A stretch of 64,000 nt of DNA from Ceratorhiza oryzae-sativae (GCA_030998015.1 JARWMV010000039.1:62001-126000), one strand, 5' to 3'; shown: positions 44,561 through 58,053, counted from the first letter of the stretch. Notes: generated by a model from the sequence alone, not told the origin. A program made the numbers and translations.

Positions 44561-46966
44561 TCGACGGGTCGCATATGCTATGTCATCTAGTTAGTAAAGT
44601 CAGTATATTAATCTATTTACCCTACGCCTGGAATAGCATTCGAGACAGTTTGCACGTTGGGGGCTAGGAAGTCAATTGAAGGCCTGAAAGAGTGATGGCA
44701 TTGAAACTGATGAATTGATACAACCCTGAGTCAATGAATTTCTTCTGAGACAACGTATGAATAGGTGACCTTAGTACCGTCATATTGTGGAGTTCTTCGC
44801 ATTCTCTTGGTTACGAAGCACCGCCGATCAGCGAGTTCAACATCATCCATAGCTCACATTAATGAATGTCTCATCATCAAGCGTCACTGAGCCTTCCTGA
44901 ACACTAGAGCAGTCTCGCGTCGGTATGTCGGTCTCAGAAGACCCATATAATCAATGTTTAAAGTCGGGTTGATTGATCGGGTCTCAGGAAAAGGGCAAAA
45001 TTGTAGCAGATCCTCCCATATAGTCGCTCGTAGTATCAAGAACTCTGAATGCCCTACATTCATGGTTGATTGGATCCCACCATGTGTGACAGAAATAAAA
45101 TAAAAAGATGGGGATCTATTTCCGGGTTGTGGGCGTGCGTGGTGCAGTTCACTCTCTCCAAAAAGGATCGGATCAAGAACGTTGAGCACCAGCAAGGTCT
45201 GTCTGTTTGCCTCTGCTTGGACCTGCATCACGTGACGTTTAGCCCCCTGCATTATGACGTGGCTCCATGCTCTGCTAGAGTTTTTTGTTACAAATCTTCA
45301 TGGGTAATTAGTCGGATCTTGGGAAACAACTCGAGCAACTATACCCTTTTACCACACTGGGACTACCTTCAGAGCTGGACATCAAAGCAAGATTGATCTT
45401 CCCCACCCAAAAAGAGTGGCCTTTCTTCGATTGCTCAAGATACGCAGCAACCACCGGACTGCGACTAGCTGCCAACCTCCATCCGGTTGTGTGCTTCTTG
45501 AGAATCTCGACAAATGGGAATTTCTATTCGTGGCACAATTTACGTCTTGTATCCGTAATTGGTTCAGGGCTTGACTCTATCCATCAAGGAGTGGGAGCTC
45601 CGCCTTCAAGTCGACCCTGTGAGATCATCGAATGCCGATCACGGTGATTAAGCGTTAGACGACTGTATCTCAGCAACTCTGTTCTAAGGCTTTGTTCTAA
45701 TTGGATTGACCCCGTTTTGAGCTCAAGGGTCGGTTGTCTGACGGTATAGATTCATCATGCTGTATGGCTTATTCAGTTGGGGGAACCTCTACGCCGTTAG
45801 CTTGACTTTTTTGCCCTGGCAACAAACAAGGAGCGTTGCCAGGAAGCTGCAAAACCTCGACCCCCCCCCCCACAACTCCGAGCAAGGGTCTCCCAACCCT
45901 TTGAGCAACGTAATAGGTGCTCGCGTCCGCTGTACGTCCCAGCCCGGTCCGCTAGCTGTGGCAAAGTTAGAATACCACGGTTATACTCAAGGGGCTCCAA
46001 GACGCCAACAATACATTTTCCTGGCTATCCGCTTAGAGGACTCGAATGATCGAAAGTGGATGTGGCAAGACGGCGCAGAGATTTGCCGGTGAATTGAACT
46101 AGCAATCGCGCTGGCTATCCCCTTTCTGAGCGTGCTTCCTGAGATGAAGCGTTGCGAGGACCCCCTGAGAATGAGTTGATGCTCCTTTTCCTCATCTACC
46201 CTCAACGTTGTGCTGTAACCCCATAACCGAACCCTTCTCGCGAGAAGGGTGCACGGCTTGACACTTTACTAATTTATCATGCCAAGGGGCAATCTTTCCC
46301 TCCAAGAGCTTTCGTCAAAGTTCTTCAAACAGCCGTTGGTTCTCCAAAGTTATAACCGGTTGAGCATGGTACCATGATTGATGAGGTATATCCGAGGCTA
46401 TTTGTTTGATGTTCTCTTGGTACGCCGCTGATGAAGGAATGCCACAATCATAAACCTTTTTGCTGGTTTAAAACCTGTTTTACTACACTGGTCTAGGCTA
46501 CCTTGATTCGGAACTGAAACCTAGTTTCCTGTAGCGAAGCGTTTGTCGATGCAAGGGTGAGATGGAATGCGAGTTCTAACCGAAAGTAGGATGAAGGGCA
46601 TGGGCCAAGCGACTCTTCCGTTCCTCTTGGTACCTCTTCACAATCCAGAATTTTATCGAACGGAATGATATGATGAGAAGGTCAGTTGAAACGTATAGTG
46701 ATTGATGCGGCGAACAGAATGTGCACTTCTTATGCTGGACAGGAGTATGAATGGATAGGTCATTCGGGATTAAATGGTGTCGACGTTTTTCGTTATTGCA
46801 GTTCTTGACCCTGCGCGACCCTTGCTTCTTCTCTCGCAAACATCGCAATTCATCTGTTGCATAAAACCACCTGAGTTCTTCTCCCTCTCCACATCGACAC
46901 CCACATTTACTCCTCCTTACTTTCTTATTCTCACATCCCCCACTTTATCTCCAGGAAAATTCTCAA
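44561..46966. other. Intergenic, no gene seen
   Basis: 2.4 kb without recognisable coding sequence. A run of eleven C lies near 45861. The last 150 bp are pyrimidine-rich and lead into the P450 start. Confidence 0.5.
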
Positions 46967-49172
46967 ATGCAGTCTGACCATGCGAAAGCCGTGTTGCTGG
47001 TGGCCCTAGGAGGCCTTGCAGGATACGCGATACTGTCGAAAAAATCTCGGCCTGAGTTGCCTCTGCCACCATCGCCAAAAAGTCATCCTCTCTTCGGCCA
47101 CTTGTTCTCTCTACCTTCATCTCAAGAGGAGGTGGGATACAGGGACATTGGCAAAGAGCTCAACAGTTCGTTTGTTCCTTCGAATTTTCTAATCGCCAGC
47201 AACTTATGGTTGGATAGGCGACATCATCTCCTTTACCGTATTTGGACAAACTATCATCGTGATGAATTCTATGCAAGTTGCAGTCGAATTACTCACAAAG
47301 CGGGGTATTATCTACTCAGACCGACCCGAGCTGCCAATGGTGAACGATGAGAGACTGTAAGCAAATGGCATTTTGCATTTAAACATGCCTTCAATTTCCA
47401 CCCTTCAGTGCCGGATGGGGTCGAAACACGGGGCTTCTTCCGTATGGGGATCGATGGAAGAGGCAACGTGCCCTGTCTCAAGAAGGTTTGAATCCCAACA
47501 CGGGGGAAGAGCTCTGGCCTAAGATGGTGAAGCAAGCTCGGAAGTCGGCGCAGCATCTTCTGAAGCGGCCTGAATTTGTTCTGGACGAGGTCCAATGGTA
47601 ACGTCCCGTTCACAACGTCGAATGGCATACCGGTGTCCTGACATACCGTAGGATGGCGTCTGCCATGCTTCTCTCAGCCATTTACGGATATGAACCATCT
47701 TATCCCTACGACGAACGGATTGAGATAGTCACGACTGCGTTCGACGGGATGTGCGAAGCCGCGATGCCAGCAAGTGAGTTGAGAACCTCTCGGTTGTGTC
47801 AAGCCTGCCTCATGCCATGCGTTCAGACTTCTACGTAAATACCGTGCCTTGGTTGGTTCATGTACCGGCTTGGGCTCCGGGTGCGGGTTGGAAGCGAAGG
47901 GCGAACGAGATTCGTGCCTGGAGGGACCGTGCGATCAACGAGCCATTCGAATGGACGAAATCCCAGATGGTAAGTCTGTGTCTTCTAGGGCCGACGTTCA
48001 TTGACCATTGATCTATCCACACCTCTGGGCCTTTGAATAGGCTGCAAATACAGCCTCCCCGTCGATGTTGAAGAACCTCCTGACAAACATGGCTACTAGC
48101 GAAGTTCCAAAACATGGCATCGAAGAGGAGGAGGATATGCTCAAATGGGTGACCGGCACACTGTATGCGAGTCAGTATGCTCTACTATTTTGTTGTGTGC
48201 ACCTTTGATCAAAATGAATATGACAGCTGCATCCGATACTGTAGGAAATACGAATCCTCACGGTCGGAGCGCCATATTGATCACCTCAAATTTCAGATTG
48301 TATCAACGATCAAAACGTTCATACTCGCTATGGTGCTCCACCCCGAAGTTCAAAAGAAGGCACAGGAAGAGATTGATAAAGTCCTACGTGGAAGGCTGCC
48401 TGAGCTTAGCGACCGCCCGATGTTGCCCTACCTGAATGCTGTGATGAGGGAGGTTTTCAGGTGGCGCACATCCGTGCCTATTAGTACGTCCCTGAGGTGG
48501 GAAATGTATCGATCACTGAATATCATGTCTTGAATTCTTAGGTGTCCCTAGGAGGACTCTTAAGGAAGATGTTTACAAGGGATACAGGATCCCCAAGGGC
48601 TCCATCGTGTAAGCTGCCCCTCGTTGACCCTTTATCGCAGTATCTGACCGGAACCGACGGATATTAGCATCATGAATACCTGGTAAACCCTCCTTCGGGC
48701 TCCGCTTATTTGTAATCATTAACCTGCTGTGTCCATTCAGGGCGGTCAATAATGATCCTGACGTATACCCAGAGCCAGAGAAGTTCAAACCTGAGAGGTT
48801 CTTAGATCCAACTTTGCCTAGGGCTCCCATCTTCGGTCTTGGTCGACGGTACGAGTTTTTTTCTTATTATTTATATTGCAGTCCCAAATGAATGGAAATT
48901 CCAGTGATTGTCCGGGGGCCAATTTTGCCGAGCATACCTTCTTCATTATGGCTAGCACTCTCCTGACCATCTACAATATGACTCCTACGCCGGGGAAGCC
49001 TTACCCCGAGGCGAAGGCGACTAACGGTGCTTTGGCCTCGTAAGTATCCAAAAAGGAATGAAATTCGATATCGCTCATCATTGCGTTTAGCCATCCATTG
49101 CCGTTCCACTCCACTATGACCCCAAGGTCTGAAAGCCGGAAACGCTTGATGGAGCAGTGGATCGATAACTAA
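46967..49172 (+). CDS. Cytochrome P450 monooxygenase, copy 2
   Basis: This is a full P450 with the same exon pattern as copy 1. A membrane anchor (KAVLLVALGGLAGYAIL) is followed by LPLPPSPKSHPLFGHLF. Conserved parts include WGRNTGLLPYGDRWKRQR, GYEPSYPYDER, a small exon giving the AASDT I-helix, EVFRWRT (ExxR), EPEKFKPERFLD and the heme loop FGLGRRDCPG split by an intron. The C-terminus reads MTPRSESRKRLMEQWIDN, close to TPRSESRRRLIDEWVEV of copy 1. The two copies are clearly recent paralogues, now 9 kb apart. Substrate unknown. Confidence 0.9.
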
Positions 49173-49724
49173 CTGAAGGAAAGTGTTATGTATAGCTATG
49201 CGATGTAATCTTGTCTCTGAGAAGTTGTAACATGGTACTTGTAATACTATCTATGTAGATCTGACAATGGCCTCATGGTTGGTTGGGAGGAAAATGGTGG
49301 CGGTTTGCCGACGCTTGAAAAAGGGTAACTATATGCTGGCGAACAACAGGGCACGAAAGATTTTCTAAATTGGTTCGAACTTTGAATTTGCTCAGATCAG
49401 TCACCTAGCAATCATTAAAGTAACGTGGGAATGAAATTTAGTCGGGCGATTCTAGAGTGCAGCAAGCGGTCACGTGGGTCGCAGCTCTTGGTGCTTGACC
49501 ATTTACGTCAATGGGGTTAAAGCCCGGCTACACACGTCAACCATCAGCGCTGTTATTCGTTTGGATCAGAGGCCATTTGATTGGAACCATCCCTCTGCTT
49601 GAAAGTATAAATTTCCAACATTCTTAACATCGAACCTCCGGGAAGCTTTTTTCCGGGCCGAGATCCAGCAGTTTTGTCAAGGTCAATTAGACTGTGAATC
49701 AGGGTGATTTTAGGACTTCTTTCT
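49173..49724. other. Intergenic, promoter side of the XLF-like gene
   Basis: No coding frame. GGTCACGTGGG stands near 49468. Confidence 0.5.
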
Positions 49725-51550
49725 ATGACAGAATTTACGCAGGTGCGATTTGACGCTCCGTGCCCTCCTCCCCCTCGTGTCCGACGTAATTGTATATTTC
49801 CCTAGAATTGTATTGATATTCAGACACACAGGCATACGCCAATACACTAGTTGGGGTACCTTGGTCAATCAAAACCGCGACTAGCCAGGAGCCGAGCGGC
49901 CGTGAGACATGTTATTTTTTTGTGAGCGTTGCCGCGCTCCCGAAATACTGGGAAACGACCTTGACCTTCGTTTTCGCCCACAGAAATTTATTTCGGATAC
50001 CGCAGAGAACAAATGCTGCTTCATGGTAACAGATACAATTAATGTATGGGCTGAAGGTGTGTGTTGGTTATTTGGTCTTTCAATATGTTGCGGTTTTTGA
50101 TTCCGGTCGGTCTAAAGTTCTTGATTCAAAACATACCTCTCACAGAGCTCGACATGCTCATTCCGCTCGAGGTTCTTCCAAACGGGGATTCGCCTTGCCG
50201 TACCATGACGTCGACGAAGAAGCTGATTGGAGACGCGGGGTTGTCAAGACTTTGGGCGATGTACACGAAAACGCGATGGAAGGAGGCGTGGAGTTCGAGG
50301 TCAAGAGCTCGGAGGTGGCGGTAAGTTCTGGTGATTTCGAGCCTGGTTCATACTGACGCAATAATAGGACCTGAGTGTGTATTTGTCGGACACGATGCGA
50401 GACTTTCACTGGCGCTGGGACGTGATGTCAGTTGGCCGATTGTCTGGTGAAATTCTGTCAAAGCAGCTGCTTATGCCGATCGTTACGCTGGCAACGGTCA
50501 TGTCCAACCTCAGTCAGTCCCTTGAGGATACACCCGAAGCTGCGTTGAAAACTGTCAGTTTTTCTCAAATTTCCCTAGTTTTATGAGCAAGCGTTAAACA
50601 TCTGGCCAGACGACAGAACGAAAAGCATCAACTGCAAAGGTCATGCCGGCTCACCACCTGCAAGGGTTTCTTTGTAGACCGGCTGTCCAAACGACTCTGA
50701 GGTTTATCGCTCAGGTGGATGGTGCGTCGAGTGTCTCGGGTGAGGGGTTAGCTCTCTGCTGAAGGAGCACGGTCTAAATGGACTGCCCAGGTTACGAAGT
50801 GCCGGCGCCCAAGCTTGTGTCTACTCCATCAATTGATATGGCGGGCCCTACTGATGAGCCGGTTCCGCGTGGGTTTGGATCCAATAGCCGAGCGCTAGCT
50901 AGTTCGTCGGGGGAATCTATCAATAAGGTGGGGCCCTATCGACCAGGCCGTTATGCTCAAACTAATTTTGGTAGTACGACGGCTTTGTATCTTCAAGGAG
51001 AGGCAAAGGCCGCGATGGTACGGATGAGGAGGATGAGGGATCGGCCCGGAAGATGCGTCGAGGGGACACGCCCCGTAGGTCCGATCACCTCAGGACAGGG
51101 TCACACGAGACACCGACCAACAGACGGGCCTCATTTCCCCGGTCACGGCTTGACCCAGACTCAACTGCGACCAAAGCCGAAAGTACACGGCGGACTTCCA
51201 CTCCCGGTGGAAACAATTCGTACAATCAAACCATGGACGAAGACGACGTTGGACCCCCGGCCGCGGCCTCTTCGCAGCCACCCCCGGCCCCATCTCCTGG
51301 GATTGTTAGCCCCAAGCCGTCTCGCCCTTCGCCACATGACAACATGGCTCGTGCAGCGTCATTTTCCCCGGTTGATAACTCGGATGTTTTCGGAGGGGAG
51401 GAGACCCAAACCCAGGCTAGCTCGGACGATTCGGACCGCGAGGCAGAGCTCGCACGGCGCGTCAGGGCAGCGGGTGCTATTGGTTCGGCCGCGGTGCGCA
51501 CGCCCGCTGGAGGAGGACTGGGTTCGCGGATGATTAGGAAGAAGTTTTGA
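49725..51550 (+). CDS. XLF/NHEJ1-like non-homologous end-joining factor
   Basis: Short exons join in frame: 49725-49742 (MTEFTQ), 49832-49921 (AYANTLVGVPWSIKTA...TCYFF), 49984 to about 50058 (KFISDTAENKCCFMVTDTI then NVWAE), 50146-50320, 50368-50553 and later ones. The head domain has the XLF pattern: a PW.IK strand, a tDtinvW.E strand, and DLSVYLSDTMRDFHWRW before SKQLLMPI, where the coiled-coil stalk begins. The long tail is Ser/Pro/Asp-rich and ends SRMIRKKF, which resembles the basic Ku-binding end of XLF proteins. XLF works in the nucleus with XRCC4, ligase IV and Ku. Exon borders between 50554 and 51052 are uncertain. The call rests on pattern recognition of a weakly conserved family. 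Confidence 0.68.
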
Positions 51551-51806
51551 ATTTGTTTGTTATCCAGCATGTTTATTCGCTTTATTGATCTACGGACATT
51601 TGGATACTGCGCTTATTTTCAGGGGTTGGCTTAAATGGTGGTGATCTCAGGTATGACAACATGGAAGCCGACCGAAATCCAGAACGCATGTGAAACCTCT
51701 CTTGCTGCGCCATGCACAAGATAAGAGGGTCGTGTGCAGAAAACCCTTGCGCCAGACACCAGCATATAACTACTGCCTCATTGATCTCTTCGCTGACAAC
51801 TATACC

Positions 51807-52340
51807 ATGTCCTCTACGCAGTCCCAGCAGCCAAGGTGAATATGAACTTGACAGTGCTGAAATTGTTGATAAATCCTCGTAGCAAAATCAATGGCCAGTA
51901 CCATTCCTTGAAGGGGACTATCGTCGAAGTGGTACGGTTGCCCTCAAGATCTGAATCGCTCATACTTCTATCCTCTGCAGATTGGCAACCTCTTTGGTTG
52001 GGCCTCTTGGACGCAATCCGGGAAGGAAGAACACGCTGCAGGTACGTCAACAATATTCTTCGTGAAGTGGAAAATTGTTTAGTTGTCTGGTTGCAGGGGA
52101 GGCTGAAATCACTGCTGCTCAAGCTGAGGCTTATGCCGAAGGTACCGTCGATCGTGTCGTAGGACGTAAGGATGCGGTCGTTGGTGCTATTGTGGGAGAT
52201 GAGGCACAGCAGATCGCTGGTTAGTATATAATTTAAACACTTGATTCGTCTCGCGACCGTTTTTAACCCTTCGTTACCCCGCAGGCAATGTCCAGCACGA
52301 CAAGGGAAAGGCTCAAGCCGAAGCCAACGCTCCAGCGTAG
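51807..52340 (+). CDS. CsbD-like small stress/cruciform-DNA-binding-type protein
   Basis: Five exons join in frame. The first, 51807-51835, codes for [10 protein letters not shown], and the later ones read [60 protein letters not shown] and [18 protein letters not shown]. The repeated KGKxxExxG-like helices rich in Ala, Gly and Lys are those of the CsbD family, whose fungal members are annotated as mismatched base pair and cruciform DNA recognition proteins (Hmp1). Every intron keeps phase. Stop at 52338-52340. Confidence 0.85.
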
Positions 52341-52569
52341 AAAGTATCTTTAAGAATTGAAGCCAATATGTTATATACCTTGCTCGTCTCAATTATGAAT
52401 GCACTATATCGTTTACATACCCCGTCCTTTGCTCCTGTGTGTTCCAAGTTCAGATTTCATTGTACAACGAATTCGGTTGAGGCATATGGCATAACAATAA
52501 AATTCTTTTGCAGAAATTAGCCTCACATATAACTCCCCTAGTCGTGAAACAAATTCTCAATGTGCTACG

Positions 52570-53378
52570 CTGTGTTGCTGCCCGGGCTTGGGACGTCGGT
52601 CGAGTAAATCCCAAGTCCCCGTGAGGCAATAAAGTACGAATCGAGCTGTATCGGGTCGAACAAGATCTGACGTAGTGGAACGACGAGGGGCGACGACCAT
52701 TGATCCAAATTGGAGAGACTCTTAACAAATCGGGGCTCGCTAATATCGTGCCGAACCCTTCCCACTCTTACGGTTACCGAATTGTGAATGATTCCAAGTT
52801 AGACCTATACCCCTACCTCTTCTACTTCGGCGCGAATATGTTGAATATCGGTGGGTGCATCTGCGCTTGATAAATGAGATCAAATTACTTGCATTCCCAA
52901 GAGACTTACTAACTTGGTCCTATCCCCGGCGCCAGTGAGATTGATACACCTCTGCCCTCAGAGGGAAGCTTGTCGATAGGGTACGGATCTGGTGGGGAGA
53001 TCCCACGCGCATAGTACCTTGCAGATAACGAAGACATGGATTTGGGCGTCATCAAGCTGTTTGTGGCAACACGCCCAATCAACTTTGGGCTCATTCAGCA
53101 GGCCTCTCCATTTGAGGACGGTGAGAGAAGCGAACGAAAAGCTGCTGCTAAATCCAGGCCAGTGAATGTCGAGTTATGGGACACTCAATCTGATTCTTGC
53201 TCAGTACCACAAACTCCAGGAATCGCTTGAGCATTCCGGCGAATATGAACCGCCAGAGGAACACGAGGCTATGGTCCTAGCGAATTCAGCGCAGATCAGT
53301 CTGGAGGTGCCAGGACCTCTCGTGCCATCTGATGCTTTTCAACTCCCGAGCATTTTTAAAGAAAATATGACATCCTGA
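52570..53378 (+). pseudogene. Broken paralogous tail of the caspase-domain protein
   Basis: The plus strand reads RIELYRVEQDL, a stop, then LNKSGLANIV, GYRIVNDSKLDLYPYLFYF and later SIGYGSGGEIP, with VIKLFVATRPINFGLIQQ and a C-terminal part to 53378. These match LEFRRVEPDM, LNKSGVVDIV, GIRLVNESPYDLFPYLFYF, TIGYGAGGVVP and MLKLYVTNLATEFSSIE of the gene on the opposite strand. Several stops occur, and the caspase part is missing. The two tails point at each other. Confidence 0.7.
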
Positions 53379-53489
53379 ACTTGTTATTGTTAATCGTCAT
53401 GTTTTCCGTAGGACATTCACACTCTCCACAGATATAGCTTCTAACGCGGCACCGGCTGCAGTCTGTCACATCTCTACACATTGGTCCAG

Positions 53490-55620
53490 TCATACTGTAG
53501 AATATTCATGTTTGCGTTGTACAAGCGCGACAGTAACTGTGTGCCAAACCCCCCTCATAGCTAGGCTCCGAGCTACTTCAGTCTGAGAAACGTTGTGTCT
53601 GTTTCCATCAGGCCCAAATGTGAAAGGAGACACATGCTCGATCGAGCTAAATTCTGTTGCGAGGTTGGTCACGTATAGCTTAAGCATGCCCAGCTCAAGT
53701 TCATTATCATCACCGACCGCAAAAGAGAAGGGAACTACCCCTCCTGCGCCATATCCAATTGTCAGGGAACCTCCTCGACGTAGGGGTGCAACAGCATGAT
53801 TCTTTCCAACAGTGGTATCGTTCCAAGGATCTAAATCGAAACTCCTTCAGAGCGTAAACCGAGAAATCACTCACTCCACTTACCGATTGACTGCTGGTTC
53901 ACATCAAAATAGAAGAGGTATGGAAACAAGTCGTAGGGTGATTCATTCACCAATCTAATTCCATACATTTCATCCGACTTTGCAACAATGTCGACAACCC
54001 CTGACTTGTTCAACTCTTGTCCGACTGGGCCAAGCCGTAGCATCATATCAGGCTCAACGCGTCTAAACTCGAGCTTGATCGAATCACCGAGTGAGCTTTC
54101 TGGATTATTGTCCAAATGCCACATCCACAATGCTGATGCCCGGAGAACGGTCATAATGTCGTCGACTGCTAGAGGCACTGTGTGGGGTAATTTGTTGACA
54201 CCATATCGATCGATCAGCGTATGCCGGATTTCAAATGACACACGGTCTGGCGTTCCTTGTGGTTTGAGGTCAACGATTACATTCGCTCTGCTTCTGCTGC
54301 ATGGCTGGATGACAACGTTTGTCTGGCTCGCGGTGAAAGCCCTGTGCCAGTTGTCGTCGACCGAGAGTTTCTCTAGCAATTCCCTCGTGAAATGAACTTT
54401 CAGATACTGGCTGGTGCCGCAGTGAGTCTGAAATCCATAGCAAATTTCGGGTAAAGTGAAACGTTGCAAGTCGTCATCCCAAGTCATTTCAGAGTGGGCT
54501 GGGCGAGATAACGTAACTCGCATAGAACCAAGAGGACGAGTGCTGGTTGGATTGGCTATATCTGTGTTGAAAATATTGAACTTGGCGCCTGGGGTGATGC
54601 CTTGAGCAGTTCCCGCGTTCAAAATGGATTTGTTGTCCTTTGTAGTGACCAAGATCAACTTGCGGTGCGCGCCGGGTACCCTCGCGTTGAAAATCACTCG
54701 ATCCTTGTGAAAGCCTTCGCATTGCGGGTGTTGGCTTACCAGAGTAATCGGATTAGTCATTTTCCCTGTAAGTTACTAATTGAGACGCACTTTTGAAGGG
54801 TAGGTAATCGCTGAATACATGCCCTGTAAGTAGTTCTATCCACTCCGCTCTCGATCAAGGTCGTTATCAACGCAGTCGTAAAATCACCAGCCTTATCCGT
54901 TTCATAGGCCAGCTCGTCTACTGCACATGCCGAGAGTAGCACATGCGACCGAAGTTCTTTATGTAGCGACCGCGCGTATTCACCTTCATGATGCGATACT
55001 TGGACTCGTCGATTATGTCCTCGTCGATATCATTCGGTATGGGCGCTAAACCGGTAGGAATGAAATAACGCCCCAGACGAGCTCGAGCAGCTGGTAGGCG
55101 CGTGCCGCTCGCCGAATAACAGCAATCGAGTATGACCGTCTGCATATTGATCAGTTTGCGGCTCAATTTACTATGAGAGGAGTAGCTTACAACATTGTTT
55201 CCTTTATCCCCCAATGTTATTCAATAGCTTTGCTATCGTCCTATCTGGAATTGCATGTATGGACCCGCCTATATCCTGCGGTACGAGTGCTTGTATATAG
55301 TCTTCGCTCGCTTCCCAGCCGTCTGGTTTGGGTAGCTTTGTGCCATGTCCAGCATAATATATAAGAATTGGGTCGCCTGGGTTAATTTTATCGTTTGCGC
55401 GAATTTTGCAAAGTTCGTCGATGATCCTCTGTCGAGTTGCCTCCCGATCGAGTAGGATTTGTATCTGTGACTTTGGAACATGGAGGTTTTGAGTCAGGTA
55501 TTCCTCAACCCGAAGAGCATCCCGAACTGCTCCATAGAGAGGTTGATCGGGATAGTCGTTGATTCCAATAATCAGCGCATGGAGGGGAGGAATTTCTGTC
55601 CTATCAGCGCCAACATCCAT
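53490..55620 (-). CDS. Caspase-like (peptidase C14) protein with a beta-rich tail, probably disrupted
   Basis: The head is a caspase p20 domain: HALIIGINDYPDQPLYGAV, a YYAGHG box with the catalytic His, and ILDCCYSASGTR with the catalytic Cys. LRSHVLLSACAVDELAYE follows. The tail (54760-53490) is a separate domain with LNKSGVVDIVAKSDE and YPFLF-like strands, joined by an intron at about 53826-53885. Such fusions of a caspase domain with an unknown tail are common in Agaricomycetes and are thought to act in cell-death or defence signalling. Two frame slips lie in the catalytic half: one in a run of five G at about 55211-55215, the other between 54985 and 55010. So this copy is either a pseudogene or carries sequence errors. 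Confidence 0.75.
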
Positions 55621-56282
55621 TCACAACCGAAAAAACAAAACACTACTGGGAGTTACGAGCTTACGTGTAAACATCCTTGGAAGTTGCTTCATGACTTGGG
55701 ACTCCTCTGCGATATGGGCGGTTTACCATCCATCGAGCGGTTACGAGGCTTTACGACTCACAATTTCTGAAAGATTTCCCTCGTCTCAGCATATTCCATC
55801 GTGAATGAGCGTCCAAGCAGAACAGAAGACCAACTGGATAAGGGGAGTGAATTGTTATCTGACGCCTAGCTCGGCTTGAGGTGCCTCCACTGGGCGTCTA
55901 TCGATGAGCGATGGAAGTAATAACTGTTTGGACTACACGCCCACAGCATCACATCTTGAGATGCTTTGCACAGAACAAAAATCCTGTGCAACCAACAACC
56001 AAACAGCGCTGGCTAACCCGATGAGCCAATGACACGACAAGAAAGACGCACTGGAAACATATCGCCGACTCGCATCGAACGTTCGAGACTTAAACTTGAG
56101 CCCGAAGATACTCTCCTACTTTGCAGGCTCCCGAAACTTTGGCAATACTAGTATATTAAATTCAGACAAAGACATGCAAAACGTAAGATTAAATCGATCA
56201 GACACAAGAGAATCCCAGCAACCGAATCAGTCATTCAAACAGTCCTGACAGAACCCGACAAACCCAAACCCGGCACCTCCAA
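55621..56282. other. Intergenic
   Basis: No gene seen between the caspase gene start and the stop of the membrane protein. Confidence 0.5.
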
Positions 56283-58053
56283 CTACTGCACCTCGGGATG
56301 ACCCTGGTACGTAGCACCTGTCCAAGCGCCTAGGAAAGATACGAAATAAGCACATCTCCGTTCAAACATACGAGCTCGGACTTACTTTGCGCGACCGAGC
56401 TTCGGTCACCCTGCATACGGGGAATCAGTTATCCAGACAGTAAACCTGGGCTCTTGTACACATACCACATGCGCATATGGACTTGGAGGCGGCTGGCCGT
56501 AAACAGGGCCATGTCCGAGATTGTTGGTAGTATACATTGGATCGGCCGGTTTCGTATGATAGGCGGCATCTCCTGCGTACGTCTCATGCTGGATGCCATC
56601 CTTTGGCTGACGCGACCGGCGCTTGAAGAACACAACGGCCAATATGATCAGTAGGACGACGAGGGCGACTCCACCGGCAGCACCGCCGGCGATAGCACCC
56701 ACGGGCGTGGACTTGGATGATGCCGGAAGTGGAGTAGGGGTGGATGAAGGAGGGGTGGATGAAGGAGTAGGGGTGTTCGGGGAAGCCGAGCTAGAATGCA
56801 AGACGATAGTCAGACCGCGAAGCTCCTCGAATCATAACGAGAGCGCACCTTGGTAAATACATGAGAAAGTCGACACAAGCATAGTCTCCATTCGAGCCTG
56901 CATGAGTGATCGTAAAGGTATGAACCTCGGGGGAGAGGTCAGAGACATGCCAAAACAGCTTTTGGCTTGTCTAGAACCGATATGGCATTAGTAATTCAAC
57001 CAACTCGATCAGAGCCAAAAACGGGACGCACCCATGCATGGCCGGTCGTGGCCGTATCGACAGTATCACCTGCACCTCCGTCGATGCTCAACTGGACCCG
57101 GGAGTCGGTGGAATAGTCTTCAGCGAAATACCACAGGGCAGTTCCGTTGAATCTGAACGTGGCAACGGCTCCGGGTGTTGTCGCGCAGTGCATCGTGCGA
57201 TTGAAATACATCGCTTGGATCGTGGAGTTGATCGAGGCAGTGGTATACTAGCCAGATTTGAGTGCGAGCCATACAATCGAGGCCAAAGCGAGAACATACC
57301 CATCTTTTCCAAGAGCCGCCGGAATAGCTCATTTGGTCGCTTTCATTGTCCACTAACATCGCTGCGGCTGGTACACTGGTGGCGCCACTACGAACCAATT
57401 CAGGACTAGGGGAGCGCTATATGGAACTGGCCCACTTACGGCCCAAAGTTCTGAGGCTTAATGTCATCGCCGTTCCATGCGGTTACTCTAGAGCAGTGAT
57501 GAGCCATCAAGCAGTGTGATTACACGAATAGCTTACGCAAAATAATCCAGGCCGATTGTATCGTTGTTAATATTCGTGTTACCAAGCACCACCGTATGAT
57601 CGCCTGTGGACAACCCCACGGCAGACCATATGTTCTGCTGGTACAAGGTGGTCGTGCCGGCGTTGGTCCAATTGACATTGACATTATTGGCCCCGTCGAG
57701 CGAGATCGCGACCGAGCCAAAACCTGGAGGTTGATCGGCGTAGTATGTGATCGAGCTGCCTGAAAAAAGAATCACTCTCAGCGATGTGCGACATGCGGCA
57801 AAAATACGCGCTCGCCCTGGAACGCAAACCATGCTTGGGAACCGTACGCTTGGCTTTGGGTATAGGTGCCCTGGTACCTCTGGGCAGCGCCACCGCTCGT
57901 GACGGTGCTCCACCCGGTTTGGCTGTACTGGATCCCAGTAGGGTTGGATGGACTATACACACTCGAATCATCGATGCGGACCAGGTTGCCCTGGCTGGCC
58001 ACATAGGAGCCGCAGGCCAGCAAGACGAGGGCAGTTCGCCGAGTCGTGCTCAT
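56283..58053 (-). CDS. Type I membrane protein with two extracellular beta-sandwich-like domains
   Basis: The start is set at the methionine before TRRTALVLLACGSYVASQG, a signal peptide. Two similar extracellular parts follow: one with GSQAWFAFQG, SITYYADQPPGFGSVAISLD and DHTVVLGN, the other with YFNRTMHC, ATFRFNGTALWYFAEDY and VQLSIDGGAG. A Ser/Thr/Pro-rich stalk precedes the membrane helix GGVALVVLLIILAVVFF and basic stop KRRSR. The cytosolic tail is Tyr/Pro-rich and, after two further introns, ends GHPEVQ. This architecture is common in Agaricomycetes; a sugar-binding surface role is possible but not shown. Confidence 0.75.
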
